From Cadophora sp. MPI-SDFR-AT-0126 (lineage: Eukaryota; Ascomycota; Leotiomycetes; Helotiales; Ploettnerulaceae): DNA of 64,000 nt. Location of the stretch: assembly GCA_020747065.1 (NCBI GenBank), contig JAGMVK010000001.1:3410001-3474000 (forward strand). Reading direction: 5' to 3'. A program made the translations under genes and the position numbers. The notes under the pieces were generated by a model. It saw only the letters and a program-made list of their open reading frames with translations, was not told where the DNA came from and did not search any database. Shown in pieces: positions 34,666 through 47,294 of the stretch (position 1 is the stretch's first letter; each line of letters opens with the position of its first letter).

Positions 34666-37274
34666 ATGGGACCCTCAGCCGTCGAAAACGCACTTCAACA
34701 CACGCACTTTCCCAGCCACGAAGCGACGGAAGAGATCCTCCGCTTACACGCCTCCGTCGAGGCACTCGCACGCGATAACAACGCTGCTTTGGCGGAATTG
34801 GGGAGGATAAAACAGGAACTGGAACTAAAGGAGGACAAGGATCGCGAGGCGAAGAAGAAGGATGTGGACTGTGAGAGTCAGAAGCAGAAAATAGCTGAGT
34901 TAGAATCGCTGCTTGAGCAAAAGAACGAGGAGATTTATGAACTGCGGAGGGAGTTGCAGCGAGATTCAGCTCCACGGAACCCATTCGGCTATCCAGCTGA
35001 CTCTGGAGTTGGAGCTTCAAACGAAAACGAAGCTGAATTTGACGCCGTTCTCCTCAGAGCTGAGAAGGCGGAAAGAGCCCTTCAAGATAAGGAGGAGAGG
35101 ATTAGGGAGCTGGAACATGCACTGCAGACTGTGCAGAATGATGAGGCTGCGAGAGGGTTGATAACGCAGGAGGAATGCACTGCACAGAAAGAGACAGCGA
35201 ATGAGAAGTTGGAGAGCGAGATACACAGCTTGAAAGGCAAGGTCGAGAACCTGACTGAGGAGAATGAAAAGGCTAGGACTCGCTCCGGGGAGGAGAAGAC
35301 GAAGACGAAACGGATGGAGCAAGAGCTGAATATGTTGAAGGAGGAGAATGAGACGCTGGCTGCAAAAACCAAGTCGACGACTCATGAAATGGCTAACGAG
35401 GATTTAATAAATGAGGTTGATCATCTCCAGGAAGAGCTCGAGAGTGCTAGGCGCAAATCGGACGCCTCACAGGGGGCTACCGATATCATTTCCAAGCTCG
35501 TTTCGCAACGCACCAACGAGAAGACAGAGCTAGAGAAGCGGATTGCGGAGTTGGAGAGCGCTGCTGAGGAGAAGAAAGCGGAGGATCCGAACAGTATCTC
35601 AATTGCAGAATGTGAGAGTCAGAAAGCTGCTCTGAATGAGAGACTTGAGGATGAAAAGAATGCATTACAAGCTCACATCGCCGGACTCGAAGCAAAGATC
35701 AGGTCCTTTGAAGACGGCGACACAGTTTCTCGAAAGGTTTGGGATGCTGAGATATCGAGAGAGCGTAAGCTACTACGTAATCAAGTTAAGATTCTTCAGA
35801 AACAAGTTCAGGAGGCAGGAAACCATACCAAACAAGACTACATCGATGAAGTTGAGAAAGAGAACAAGCTCCTCAGAGCCACTATCGACACCCTCAAATC
35901 TGACCTTCAAGACTGTCGAAACCACGGCAGCGGCACAGGTTCGGCTCCAACTAGTACGCTCAAAGAGCGCATCGCAGGACTCGGTGCACTTGCGAGCGAG
36001 ATCAACAAAGAAGTTGAGTCCCAAGACGCCGAGCTACGGGAACGCGGTATCTCGAGTAACTTTCAGCAGATGCGGTATCTTGAGTTGGAAAACGGACGAT
36101 TGATTGACGATGTGTCGAGACTGGAAGATCGGCTAAGGATGGCGAGGAATAGGAAGGTAGCGAGTCCGTACACGAGTCGGGATGAAAAGGATGCTAAGAT
36201 CGAGGAGCTCACGCGCTTAACGCTGTGGCTGAATGAAAGCGTTGAGAACCACTTTCGCGAGGCGAATCATATCAAAAGCCAGTATGGTAGACTGCTGGAG
36301 AAGAAGAAGAAGTTGGAGGAGATGTTGGAAGAGGTGGAGAAACGGGCGAAGAAGAAGGGGAAGAATAGTGGTACGACGAAAGCGAGGAGGGATAGAACGC
36401 ATAGGAAGAGGGAGAAGGCCACGCATGCGCAATCAGACAGCGGTAAAGAGACTGGAGAAAAGGCCGAGAAAGTGATCGATGCTGGAAAGGTAGCAGACAT
36501 CAAACGAAGGGAGGCCGAGGTTCGAAGATATGGCAGTCTTGTGCGCGAGAGAGAGGCAGTGGAAACGCAAGTTCGTAAGTGATTTACATTCGAACACTTC
36601 AGTGAGAGGGGAAATATACTGATATACACAGAAAATCCCAACGGAGAAGAAACCGCAAGGAGATTCTCCAAGCAAGTGCTTCAATGGATGATCTGTCGCG
36701 TGGGACAATGTCTTGCAAATATGGTAGCATCTCGCGCCATCAACGGATTGAGAGCGGACGACGCCCTTGCCGCGGTATGCGTGGCTGACACTGCTATGTA
36801 CAAGGCTGAGCAGATTGATGACCCAGATCTGTCAGCTCAAGCGTTCCTGTGGGCTGGCATAGCAAACTTCTATGATGGTCAGAGCGAAAAAGCGCAGGGC
36901 TACCTGGATAAAGCAGATGCGTTGAAGAATCATTTGAAGTCTGACACAGACCGTACAGTACTCGCCCTCTGGATCAAACATGAGGCAGGAAATAAGTCAG
37001 TTGAGAAGCGAAAAGACGGTTATAGCAAGAGATTCCGACTTGGGAAACGGAGAACGTCGTCGGCTGGAACGGCAAGCACCATAGGTTCCCAGAAACATAA
37101 CCTGCACAGAATCAAAGCCACGAACAAAATGAATGATCTCCCTGAATTTGATTCTGGTATGTCAATCCAGCATATGATGATGACAAATACTGACAAGCGA
37201 CAGATGGGGAGGTCATAGGTGGAGAAGACAACGACTCTGGAGCTGAAGGAGAAGCAGAAGAAATCGAGGTATAA
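34666..37274 (+). CDS. Long coiled-coil protein with helical TPR-like C-terminal region
   Basis: Three exons: 34666-36574, 36632-37156 and 37204-37274; 834 aa. From residue 20 to about 640 the sequence is dominated by heptad-rich Glu/Lys/Leu coiled coil (LESLLEQKNEEIYELRREL and many similar), with short breaks near residues 105-120 and 415-430. A basic KKKGKNSG-type stretch follows near 565-590. The second exon adds an Ala-rich helical region near 660-750 (ALAAVCVADTAMYKAEQ, AQAFLWAGIANFYDG, EKAQGYLDKADALK) resembling TPR helix pairs. The C-terminus is acidic. It is probably a structural or scaffold protein; the family is not recognised. The chance of a motor or SMC protein is low because no nucleotide-binding motifs are seen. 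Confidence 0.8.
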
Positions 37275-37608
37275 ATCAATTAAATAGCCGAACCTCCCAC
37301 AGAATACGTTCAAGCAATTGCATTGAATCGAAAATTCCCATCAACGTTGCCCATAAAAACCGAAAACTTCAAGATTTAAACACAAAAACCACGAACCAAA
37401 AAGAATGCTGCCAAACAACCAGTGGAACAAGAAGGATTTCTGGGCAGTGGCATACTTATGCCGGCTCAATTTGAATTTGGAAAGTAGTATCTTGGAAGTT
37501 TTCTGTTGTTTATGTTAGCATTGGGATCTAGGCGTTCTAGGTAGTAAATTCAGGATAAAACAGATTCCCGTCCATCTCCTGTATCCAAATGGTATATGAT
37601 GATTCCAT
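37275..37608. other. Spacer between convergent genes
   Basis: 3' UTRs of the converging coiled-coil and TMEM19 genes; no other feature seen. Confidence 0.6.
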
Positions 37609-38858
37609 CTACGCTGATAAAATGCTGCTGAATGGGACGTCCCAAAACCAACTCGCCACACCCATAGCACCCAGGCTCATCGTAAGAGCCATGAGGAAGT
37701 TGACCTCATTATTGTCGAGTATACCAATTGTACCAGCCTCCACGACTCGACTCGGTTTCTCGTCTCCAAAACTAGATTTCCGCCATTTCTTCTTCGCATC
37801 GTATTTGTCCATTCCGCCCATCTTCTCATCTAAATTGTCTTCGACTTGGGTATTGGTCGTATCTTGGGACAGTACGGCGTCCTTTCCTTCGCCCTCGTTG
37901 AGTAGGTTTGCTCTGACTTCAGCTCGCTTTTTGTAGTGCATGCTGTTTGGTCCTCCTTTCGAGACCAGCACTTTCTTGCCTCCGTCTCCTTCCACAATTC
38001 GTCCTGTCCGCGTATCGACTACGCTCTGCTGCAGCCAGCCTCCGAGTAGACTATCCAACACACTACCCAATGCTCCCCATGCCGCCATGGCGAATGCGAA
38101 CCGATTCCTCGCGTTCAATCCCCATCCTCCCACTTTTGGTCCGCAGAATGGAATCAAAGCTACTGAAGCAGCAACGATGACCAACGAACCCAAAAAGCCT
38201 GACGCAAGTCCGTGTAATGTAACCCCACCATTTGTTCCCGGAGGTACCTCTCGCAGATTCCAGGATGTGATGAGTCGAGGTTTACTCTTCGACAATATTC
38301 CTAGCTCCGAACTGAACGTATCTGCTGCTACGGCAGCATAGTTCGCCACAATTCCCACCACCAGCAGATCTCCTGGCCATGAATAGCAATCCGTCGAGCT
38401 TCGAGGGAGGACGCCTTCGTTTCGTTTGTAGAGTTGGTAGGCATGGAGGAGGGTTAGGACTGAAGCGACTCCGGAGTTGGCTAGGACTATTCAAATATCA
38501 GTAGAGGCCATATGAGAGCCTCCGGGAAATTTCTGTCGTACCTTGTACATGCGTTCTAGCGCCTTCACCTCCAGAACTGCCTGATGCTGACATCGTCAAC
38601 TTTGCCTTGACATCATGTTTGACCTGCAGGCGTCAGCGGGGTCCATTCACACATGCCAGAAGCTGTACAAACCTTCGTAACTCTTGTTCCAGCAAGAAAG
38701 AACACAATTAGAAGTGCGAAAGGCAGGCTCCACGGATGGACAGCGTGGGCGGCAGCTGTCAACACGGCGGCGAAGATTCCAGCTGGTGTTAGCGACTTGT
38801 GCGAATATGCGCGCACTACCATTGCCAGCGTAACTGGCACTGCAATGTAGGCCTTCAT
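37609..38858 (-). CDS. TMEM19 / DUF92 family integral membrane protein
   Basis: Three exons: 38858-38673, 38623-38542 and 38486-37609; 381 aa. Several TM segments are visible (MKAYIAVPVTLAMVVRAYS, PFALLIVFFLAGTRVTK, LANSGVASVLTLLHAY, GFLGSLVIVAASVALIPF and others near the C-terminus). The family signatures LTPAGIFAAVLTAAAH, FLAGTRVTK-x-K and NYAAVAADTFSSELGIL are present. In plants and cyanobacteria the relative VTE6 phosphorylates phytyl phosphate; a lipid-alcohol phosphate kinase role is plausible but unproven for fungi. A hydrophilic loop of about 90 residues separates the last TM segments. The start is the ATG directly before the first TM segment. Confidence 0.9.
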
Positions 38859-39545
38859 TCTGAGGATTGGGATGTGCGGAGTGGTGGTGTTGGTGAGGCT
38901 TGAGAGAACATTTCACTCGGAGTGAGATGTTTTGGTGCTGACCCGACGAGCGCAAGCCTGGCTGTCAAAAGCGGGACTTAAGTGAGGTCATTTCTGGGAC
39001 GCGAGGTTTCACACACACCACCACCTTATCTTCTCTGTTTGTTTCAAACATCACCACAAGCTTTTAGTACATCGCTTACAGTTTGACAGTAAACATTATT
39101 CGCTTGTTTGTTTACACTTTCTTTTCCTTCTCATACAATATGTCTCAAGCACCGTCTATCTCTGCCTCTAATGGGTTGCAGCCCCCGGACTCTTACACCG
39201 AGTGAAGAAAGAGCTGCTGGAATATCGTCCAGCTCCACCTCCATCTCAGTCATTGTCATCTCCTATTCTGCGGAATCATTGGAGCAAGCAAGTGCTGCTT
39301 ACAGGACAGTCATCAAATCTCGGTCTGTTATCAGGAACCGTTACCCAATCTTCAAAAATCTGCAAAGCTGCCCCGCGGCAAGCTCTATTGGAGCACTGAT
39401 AAAGGATCCTGCAGTAGTGGGATGCAGCTATCTCCATGTCAATAGCGGGGAGCTATCTGAGCATATTATAATACGGATAGAAGCTCCCCTTCCTTTTTCT
39501 TCACCTTCGTCCCCGCTCTCTTTTCTCTCCTTTGGTCTGTTCAGG
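38859..39545. other. Divergent promoter region
   Basis: Separates the TMEM19 gene (-) from the amidase gene (+). No gene seen. The amidase frame extends upstream to 39108 but that part lacks the secretion signal and is taken as 5' leader. Confidence 0.6.
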
Positions 39546-41408
39546 ATGTTCTCGCGTGGGGTACTCCTAGCTATTGGAGTGGTCTTCAATGCCATTGGAA
39601 CCTCTGCCAGTCGGCATCTGTACAATACCACCCAGATATTGGAGACCCGGACCTTGGACTCGCCATATCCCTACGAGTTTCCTGCCCTTCAAGATGGAGC
39701 CAATGCGAATAGTGGACAGTTTCCAATGCCAAGCTGCAATGGGTTCACCCTCGAGGAAGCTACCATAGACCAAATGCAGGAAGCTCTGTCAAAAGGAACG
39801 TTGACATCCGTTCAGGTAGTTATGTGCTATATTCAGAGGATATGGCAGACTGATGAATACATCCGGTGGGCCAATCCCTCTCTAGCAATTGCAGATCTAA
39901 CATTGCCAGATCTATCATGGAACTCAATCCCGATATCCTCGATATTGCAGCTTCACTCGACCTTGAGCGAAAGAACGGACATGTTCGTGGTCCACTTCAC
40001 GGGATTCCGTTCTTGGTGAAGGACAATATAGCCACAAAGGACAAAATGGAGACAACGGCAGGTTCATGGATGCTTCTGGGCTCTGTCGTTCCAAGAGATG
40101 CTCATGTGGTGCGTCGATTGAGGGAATCGGGTGCTGTCCTCATGGGCCATGCGACTCTGAGTGAGTGGGCTGATATGCGGACAAATTCGTATTCTGAAGG
40201 ATATTCGGCGAGAGGCGGGCAAGCTCGATCGCCTTACAACTTGACAACCAATCCAGGCGGGAGTAGTTCTGGGAGTGGAGGAGCTGTGGCTGCCAACATT
40301 GGTATGTTTGCTTTGGGCACTGAGACAGATGGTTCAGTCATAAGTCCAGCTGAGCGGAACGCGCTGGTTGGAATTAAGCCTACTGTTGGCTTGACATCTC
40401 GAGCTGGGTAAGTCTAATCCTCTGTGCAGACTTCATAGCTGACCGTGCAGCGTGATCCCCGAGTGTCATAATCAGGACACCGTGGGGTGCCTTGCCAGAA
40501 CCGTTCGGGATGTAACGTACTGCTTAGACGGAATCTACGGTCAAGATCCCCGCGATAACTACACGCTCATCCAACAAGCTCCCTCAGACGGCTACACGCA
40601 ATATCTCACTTCCAAATCCTCTCTCAAAGATGCGGTCTTCGGTCTCCCCTGGCTCACATTCTGGCAATATTCGTCCTCCGAACAACAAACAACGCTCCTC
40701 TCCCTGATCTCCCTCCTTGAGTCCGCCGGCGCCACAATAATAAACGGCACAGAACTTCCCTCCCGCGAGAAAATCATCAACCCCGAAGGCTGGGATTGGG
40801 ATTTCGGTACCACACGCGGCTACCCCAATGAATCCGAATACACCGTCGTGAAGGTCGATTTCTACAATGACATCCGCGCATATCTCGCCGAGCTCAATAA
40901 TACAGATATCCGCTCCCTCGAAGATATCATGCAGTACAATATCGACAATGTCGGGACCGAAGGCGGACTTCCCGATGTCCACCCCGCCTTTGCTGGTGGG
41001 CAGGATGGTTTCAACGCGTCGCTACAAAGCGGCGGTATAATGGACGAAACGTACTGGCAAGCCCTCTCATTCATGCATCGCGCTACTCGCGAAGATGGAA
41101 TCGACGCAGCGTTGTTCAATTCCGGCAACCCAGTCGACGTCCTCCTCGTGCCTAGCGATCTCGGTCAAGTGACGAATGTTGCTGCTCAAGCGGGATATCC
41201 GCTCATTACTTTGCCAGCGGGGATCAACAGCGAGACGGGTATGCCGTTTGGACTGGGATTGATGGGGACGGCGTGGAGTGAGGGGGTGATGTTGAAGTGG
41301 GCTAGTGCGATTGAGGATGCGCAGTTTAATGCGGGAACGGATTTGAAGAGGACGTTGCCAAAGTGGCTGGATTATAGAACCAAGAATGTGCCAGTCAATA
41401 ATGTTTGA
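39546..41408 (+). CDS. Secreted amidase-signature family enzyme
   Basis: Three exons: 39546-39865, 39910-40407 and 40451-41408; 591 aa. Signal peptide MFSRGVLLAIGVVFNAIGTSA. The amidase-signature core is complete: GIPFLVKDN with the catalytic Lys at about residue 144, NPGGSSSGSGGA with the cis-Ser at about 225, and TETDGSV with the nucleophile Ser at about 249. This is the Lys-Ser-Ser triad of the family, which hydrolyses carboxylic amides. Length fits fungal secreted members (about 550-600 aa). Several Asn-x-Thr/Ser sites suggest glycosylation. The natural substrate cannot be told from sequence. Intron 1 is only 44 nt, with donor GTGGGC. Confidence 0.9.
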
Positions 41409-43000
41409 ACAGGTGAATGAAGTAATGATAATTTCCAATACATTCCACGTCACTAGTCTTTGTTGTTAATGCATTTGAGAGATGGAAAGTCGCCAGTGCC
41501 GATAAGAAGCTCCTTTCCGCCTCTAATGGAGGACCACGAAAACCATGGAATGGGAGGGTACTTACAAGATCTGGTGTACGGCAGTCCAATTTCTTCGGCT
41601 AGCGACTCTGATACTGACAGCCCCAGATCTTTCCTTCTGTATTTCCACTTACCTATATTACATTCCACCAGGACACTTTCCTCATCTCGGCGTCCTTCGA
41701 AGCGAGAACCTGAACTGGAAGTCTACGCTCACTCGGCGAAACCCAAATGTTTGACAACATGAGTACACTTGACGGCGATGGCCAATGATCCCATCACCTC
41801 CTAGTACCTATCTCCATTGTCCTTTTCCATCTTGGTCGATGTAAATACAACAGCATCAATAATTGATCGTTTTCCTGGGAAGGGATCCCGAGACTAGAGC
41901 TTAAAAAGTGATATCGATATGCCACGAACACGCCTTTCTCCTCAGTCAATCTCGGAAAGGTTTCAGTTTGTCTGAAGAGGACTTGCTGCGACTATTGAGT
42001 TGTTTATATGTAGACTCTGGATCTGGCTGTTGAGTTGTGCGGGTGAGTTGAGTTGTTGTAAAATTTGGCTTCGGGAAGAAAATTGTGGGCGAGGCGTACT
42101 GTGAGTAATATTTCTATTCAGCGAAGCACATGTGATGGAGGAGCTAAAGAGGTTATCTGAGGGAGCGCAATAAGGCACTTTTGAATGAATTCAGTTCTAT
42201 TTTATCGAGTTATTGGTACTGGTGAAAGTGCTGTACTCGATAGGTCAAGCATAGCAGTGAATAATGTCGATGATAAAGCTCTCCCCTCTCCTCATCATTC
42301 CAACATTTCGCCTCCGAGACCCGGACACAGCTCGCGCCTACTGTCTGTCGTTGCTTTCCATGACGAGATTGTTTGAGAGATACTTTTCATCTAGTACGGC
42401 GTTTTGTTTTCTTTTCCGTAATTTTCATCATGCATAGGCACAAATGGCAGAAAGTCTATGTGCAAAACATTGTCCTTGGCAAGCATGCTTAATGGTCCTG
42501 TCTCACTCAACATTGAGCACGCCTTCTAGCTCGGCGAATTCTCGGTACATTTTCACGAGGGTAGGCTGATGCTCACCACATATAATGACATTCCATAATA
42601 TACAGGGAAAGGGCTTTGGATGCTGGAGATAATAGGACGATGACAACGGAGTCATGGTCTCTGCTTAGAAGTTTCTTGATACGAGATGCTAAATATAATT
42701 TGGAGTCTTTTCCTTACTTGTGCTATACGTTCCCCCGCCGTTCTGATGCTCCCATAACCAAGGTGATTGGTGATGTTGACGACCGCCTCGCTTCACGTTG
42801 CACTCGTGCCCGTGTTCAGGGTCAAGCATTAGGCAGCTCCCGCTAAATTTAGGGGCACTCCCAGGCACGATGCCGCTAAGACGTGCCAAGACATCATACC
42901 TGGAACTTCAGCGGCACAGCACTGAGATATCAGAAGCAGCCATCATTCCCAATAATCGCATCACATACAACTTCCCTCGAGCATTATCACTAGCACCAGC
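41409..43000. other. Intergenic spacer
   Basis: No supported gene. A frame at 41460-41762 (+, 100 codons) and others are short and featureless. Confidence 0.5.
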
Positions 43001-44830
43001 ATGATGGCCATCAAGAAGCTCCCAAGAGAAGTTTTGCAAGATATTGTTTCTTACCTGCCCAATCGCTGTACGAATTGGAAAGATCTCCTGAATTGCAGTC
43101 AGACATGTCGCTCGTTTCGGGACGCTGCCACACCAGCGATCTATCGGGATGTCAATCTACAATGTATCCATGACCTGGACCAGGAGGTAAATGAAAAGAC
43201 GGATAGGAGGCAATTAAATTTTATGAAATCTATTGCTGAGTACATATATCCTTCTGGCCAAAATACCCTATCTGACAAAGAACAGAAATCCAAAACTGGG
43301 CACACTGGTCAGAACTTTCGTTAATGATTCAGATCCTTATGCTGGAGGCAGAGACGTGACCCAGAGATCCGAAACGGACAAATCATTGCTGTTTGACGCT
43401 GCTAAGAATATGAAAGGCCTTTGCAAAGCATCGTTTAGCACAAATCCTTTGGCAGTTCAGGTGGTCACCAACTTGCCCTCATATCCTCAGCTCTCCGATC
43501 TGACGCTGAATGGATTCATACCCACCAAGCATGTATGGGCGAATGCTCAGGCACCCCTCAAGTCTCTCACATGGAAGATAAATACTCTACGGAGTCCTGA
43601 GGGGCCTGTATCATTGGCAGAAGTACGATTTCTTCTCAGAGTCCTCGAAGAGACCTGCCCTGATCTGGAGCTGCTCGACCTCTCACTCGGCGATCCTTAT
43701 TCTCGAAGTGCGTCAAATGCAGACGTAGCAACTGTACCCCGAGTAGATGCATACGTTTCTCTATCTGAAAAGCCAGAAGCTAACATGACACGACTTCGCC
43801 ACTTCGGGCTCAGTACACGAAGCTCTGGTGTGGAAAATCACGACGAGGAGATCAAAGCCTTCATTCTCGAAGTCGTGGAGAAGTATGGCCATTTGTTGCA
43901 GTCCATCACAATTCCTGGAGGTACTCACGAATGGACTAGAGGAGGGCTCGACTTTGTGCTTAAAGTGTGTGCACTAGTGCCTGGTCTACGAGAATTAAAC
44001 TTGTCAAAGGGCTATATTGGTTCAGGCTCGGCGTTGACTGCGCATGAAGCTTTCCACGAACTGACGACGAGTCCTGCTACTGCCAATATTGAAAGATTTT
44101 CGACCATGAATATTCAAGGGCATTTCTCAAAAGAAATCGGCGAACTTTTCGGATTTTGGAAGAATCTCAAGTTTCTACAAGTTGGGGATGAAGATAATTC
44201 TGGTGGGCCGTTTGGTGACGATGGCAGGCCACAATTTGACGACTATCGACCTGTGAGTAACATCTTCGCACGACTCAGCTATGTATGCTCACATTTCTCC
44301 AGCACATCATGGCATTCATCCAAGCTCTACCCACATCCCTCCAAGAACTGTACCTCGAGATCAACGGTCAAGACATTTGTTGCGACGACGACGAGGACTT
44401 CGACCCCCTCTGCACCATGAGCCCAGAGATCTTCCACGCTCTCCCTCGCCTCCATACCTGTGATATCCAGGCGTGGATATCCAACCTTGACGGTGGACTT
44501 GGCTCGATTCCTGAGAAAGGAGTTTTCTACAGACGTCTTCCAAGTGACGCATTGCATCCCAAAGAGCGGACAATCTGGTTTTCGAGAATGGATTGTATCT
44601 ACCAAGACGAGGATATACTGGTCAAGAAACGGTCAAGCTTGGTCGAGGATGAGGCCTTCGAGGGAGAAGATGCTAAGGAGGTTTGGCTTGGTGGGGCAAC
44701 TTTTTCGAGGATGAGGAGGGGAACGAGTAGGGGGAGTCCACCTGGAAGACCGGATTGGTCGTGGCCGTTTTGTGAGGATCTTCTTCAGACTAAGATCGAG
44801 AATTATGAGATGTGGAGAGCGAGATATTAG
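43001..44830 (+). CDS. F-box protein with leucine-rich-repeat-like region
   Basis: Three exons: 43001-43239, 43286-44252 and 44303-44830; 577 aa. The N-terminal F-box fits the consensus: LPREVLQDIVSYLP at residues 7-20, then LLNCSQTCRSFRDAATPAIYRDV. F-box proteins bind Skp1 in SCF ubiquitin ligases and recruit a substrate through the rest of the protein. The remainder has repeated short Leu-rich segments (LSDLTLNGF, LELLDLSLGD, LRELNLSKGYI, LKFLQVGDE, LQELYLEING) as in degenerate LRRs. Both introns are 46-50 nt. The substrate is unknown. Confidence 0.85.
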
Positions 44831-44950
44831 AAGAGGATCATGGCTGGGCCTTCTTGGCGCTCTGGAACATGTCATATAGTGAACTTTCGGATTGGCTTCT
44901 CATAATGCTAAAAAAATCTCTTCTATGACTCTATCCAGCCTTCCAAAATC
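44831..44950. other. Short spacer between convergent genes
   Basis: Only 120 bases separate the F-box and oxidoreductase stop codons, so their 3' UTRs probably overlap. Confidence 0.6.
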
Positions 44951-46467
44951 CTACCCTTTAGCATCCACAATATGCACCTCATCCAACGCCCTCGCCTTGA
45001 CTACCCTCTCCTTACTCAGTCGGTACGAGTCCGGCAAATCAACCTCCTCTCCTGTTCTCCCCAACATCAAATCCACAGCCGCCTTCCCACTCAAACAAGT
45101 ATTCGGCATCCCATGCCCAGTGAAACCCGCACAAACAAATAAGCCTTTTCCCCCACCAAGCCCCAACTCCTCCGTCAGCTCCCCAACCCACGGCCGGTCA
45201 TCACGCGAATACCCCATAATCCCACTCCATTCATAAGTAGCCTTCAACTCCTTCTCCTGACTTTTGATATCAACTATCACGGTAATCTCCTTGCGGAGGT
45301 ACTCAGCTGCAGGTAGGTCGATCGACGAGTCGTCTGAGACGCCCAGCCCAGCTTTCGCGGCGTATGAGCGTCCGCCGCCGAACATGAGTTCGCCGCCTGA
45401 GCTGACATCCTTGGAATACGGACGCTGGATGAGATAGTCATCCTGATGTCTGTTCTGCTTTCCATTGCCGATAAAGCCGTACGAGTACTCGAATGGTGGG
45501 TTCTCATCGTTGCCAGGCTGCATCGTAGGTGGTGGGATTAGACTACTCATTTCTCCTCTGACAGGCACGATCAGATCCCTGAATTCGGGGAGGAGATGCG
45601 ATGTGTATGCGTTGGTTGTAAGAAGGACTTTCTTCGTTGCGATCATACCTCGTGGTGTGTGTACAATCCAAGACCCGTCGGCTGCTTTCTGGAGATGTGT
45701 CACTGCGGTGTTGGTCTGTAAATTGAATTTCGCTTCTCTCTTTCCGTTGCCCTCTAACAGTTTTTCAAGCATCCAAGAGACGAGCTTATATGGCCATACG
45801 CTCGCCGCATGTTTCTGTAGAAATGCACCTGCTGCAGTCGGGATCCTCAAATCAGCTAAAGAGGGATTAGTCGACTCTGGCGTAATGACCGAAACGAGGT
45901 CTGAGTATGAGGGGTTCTCTTTCGAAAGATCCTCGAAGATGGATAGCGAGTGTTGGAACATGGATAAGTCCATGTAGGCGTGTGCTACTGACAGAGTGCG
46001 CCAGTCACATGGGATGTTATTTGTTGCGATGAAGGACTTGAGGTGCTGGTAGTTGCGCATCTCGAAGGCGCCGACGTCGGGCGGGTTGCCGTAGATGAAG
46101 GGTTGACAGTGGCCTCCGTTCTATGATGATTAAATTAACATCTAAGTGGACTTCTCCCTTTTGTGTCTCGTAGCAGAGGACGTAACCAAACAAGAAAACT
46201 CACCCGGCCAGTTGCACCCCAACACGCCTCTCTCGCCTCCAGCATCACCACCTTTATATTCTTCCCAACTTCATCCTCGCGCACGAAATGAGCAGCACTC
46301 GTCCCTGACAACCCACTCCCCACAATCACCAGATCGGCTTCAGTAGGTAAAGTCTCAGTCGTTCGATGCCCGAGCAGGATCTTGGAAGGCTGACTGTGCC
46401 AGAATGAGTTTGTAGAATTGGGAGTGGGTAGGCTTGCTTGGCCGGGGAGTAGATTGGTGCCTGTCAT
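44951..46467 (-). CDS. FAD-dependent oxidoreductase (DAO-type)
   Basis: Two exons: 46467-46204 and 46120-44951; 477 aa. The dinucleotide-binding motif VIVGSGLSG is at residues 47-55, followed by the strand ending VVMLEAREACWGATGRNGGHC, typical of DAO-family flavoproteins. The middle shows YxDLS and LxTNAYTS motifs, and the C-terminus has the second FAD motif region (GLFVCAGFTGHGMP, then LSGKAAVDLMLG). Such enzymes oxidise amino acids or other amines with O2; fungal relatives often occur next to metabolic genes, but no pathway neighbour is seen here. No signal peptide is visible, so it is probably cytosolic or peroxisomal. The substrate is unknown. Confidence 0.88.
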
Positions 46468-47294
46468 TTCTTAAGGGTTTGTGGGGATCAAACATGAGAG
46501 TGAGCTGTTTGTTATGAAGTTTTGGTATATGACATGAGATGGAAAGATAAGCTTTTGTTGGAGGTCGCTAGTTGTATGTCACGATCAAGCTTTCGGAGCT
46601 CAAAGATGGGAGTGAAACGCCGTAGCCTGCTCCGAGAATTCGGAACTCCGTGGGATTTCACGTGATGTCTGGTCGGGGCGCATTTAAGTTGAAGGAAAGC
46701 ATACTTTGTGGGTGGAGTGAGAATATTGATCGCATCAATGAATTATATGTACGATTCAGGGGGTGCTATTGTTTACCTTTCGTCTAACCTGTGGTTGTGT
46801 CGATAGTAAAGCGGTTGACCCGGAAGGCCACCAGGAACTGCTCTTTGCAATGGGCTATCGGATTAAGGGTTTCAATGATAGGCGAGGCGCATCTGTTAGT
46901 AACAGAATGTTATCGTTGATTGGAAGGGAATTGACGGAGCGAAAGGCATTAGTCATTGAGGGTTTTGCTCCCTCTCCGTGATTGTTTATTCCCTCGCTTC
47001 CTCTTGACGACGAAGGAAATTCGAATTTACTGCCGAACCTTCGAAACAATGTTTAAGCAGTCTGGATGCAGTAACATCCTAGTCCTACACATCCAAGCGC
47101 CCCTTTAATTAAGAAGCAGAAATCGCAATTTAAGTTCCGAGATTTCGAGTACCAATTATTCGAAGTCGCGATCTGATCCTATTGCATCGCAAACTAGGTG
47201 GAGATGGGCACTCCGCCCGCGTGCGAGAGGTATAATGCATTATATGCTACCATATGACTACCTCCTTTGCTCGATCGAATCCTTCTGGAGCTAC
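46468..47294. other. Intergenic spacer with a repeat copy
   Basis: No gene is supported. Holds one copy of a diverged dispersed repeat (46926-47025). Confidence 0.5.
46926..47025. repeat. Dispersed repeat, copy A
   Basis: About 100 bp clearly related to 60126-60235, sharing ACGGAGCGAAAGG, TTTTGCTCC, TCCGTGA and CTCCCTCGCTTCCTC-like blocks, with scattered substitutions. Its origin (transposon remnant or other) cannot be told from two copies. Confidence 0.8.
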
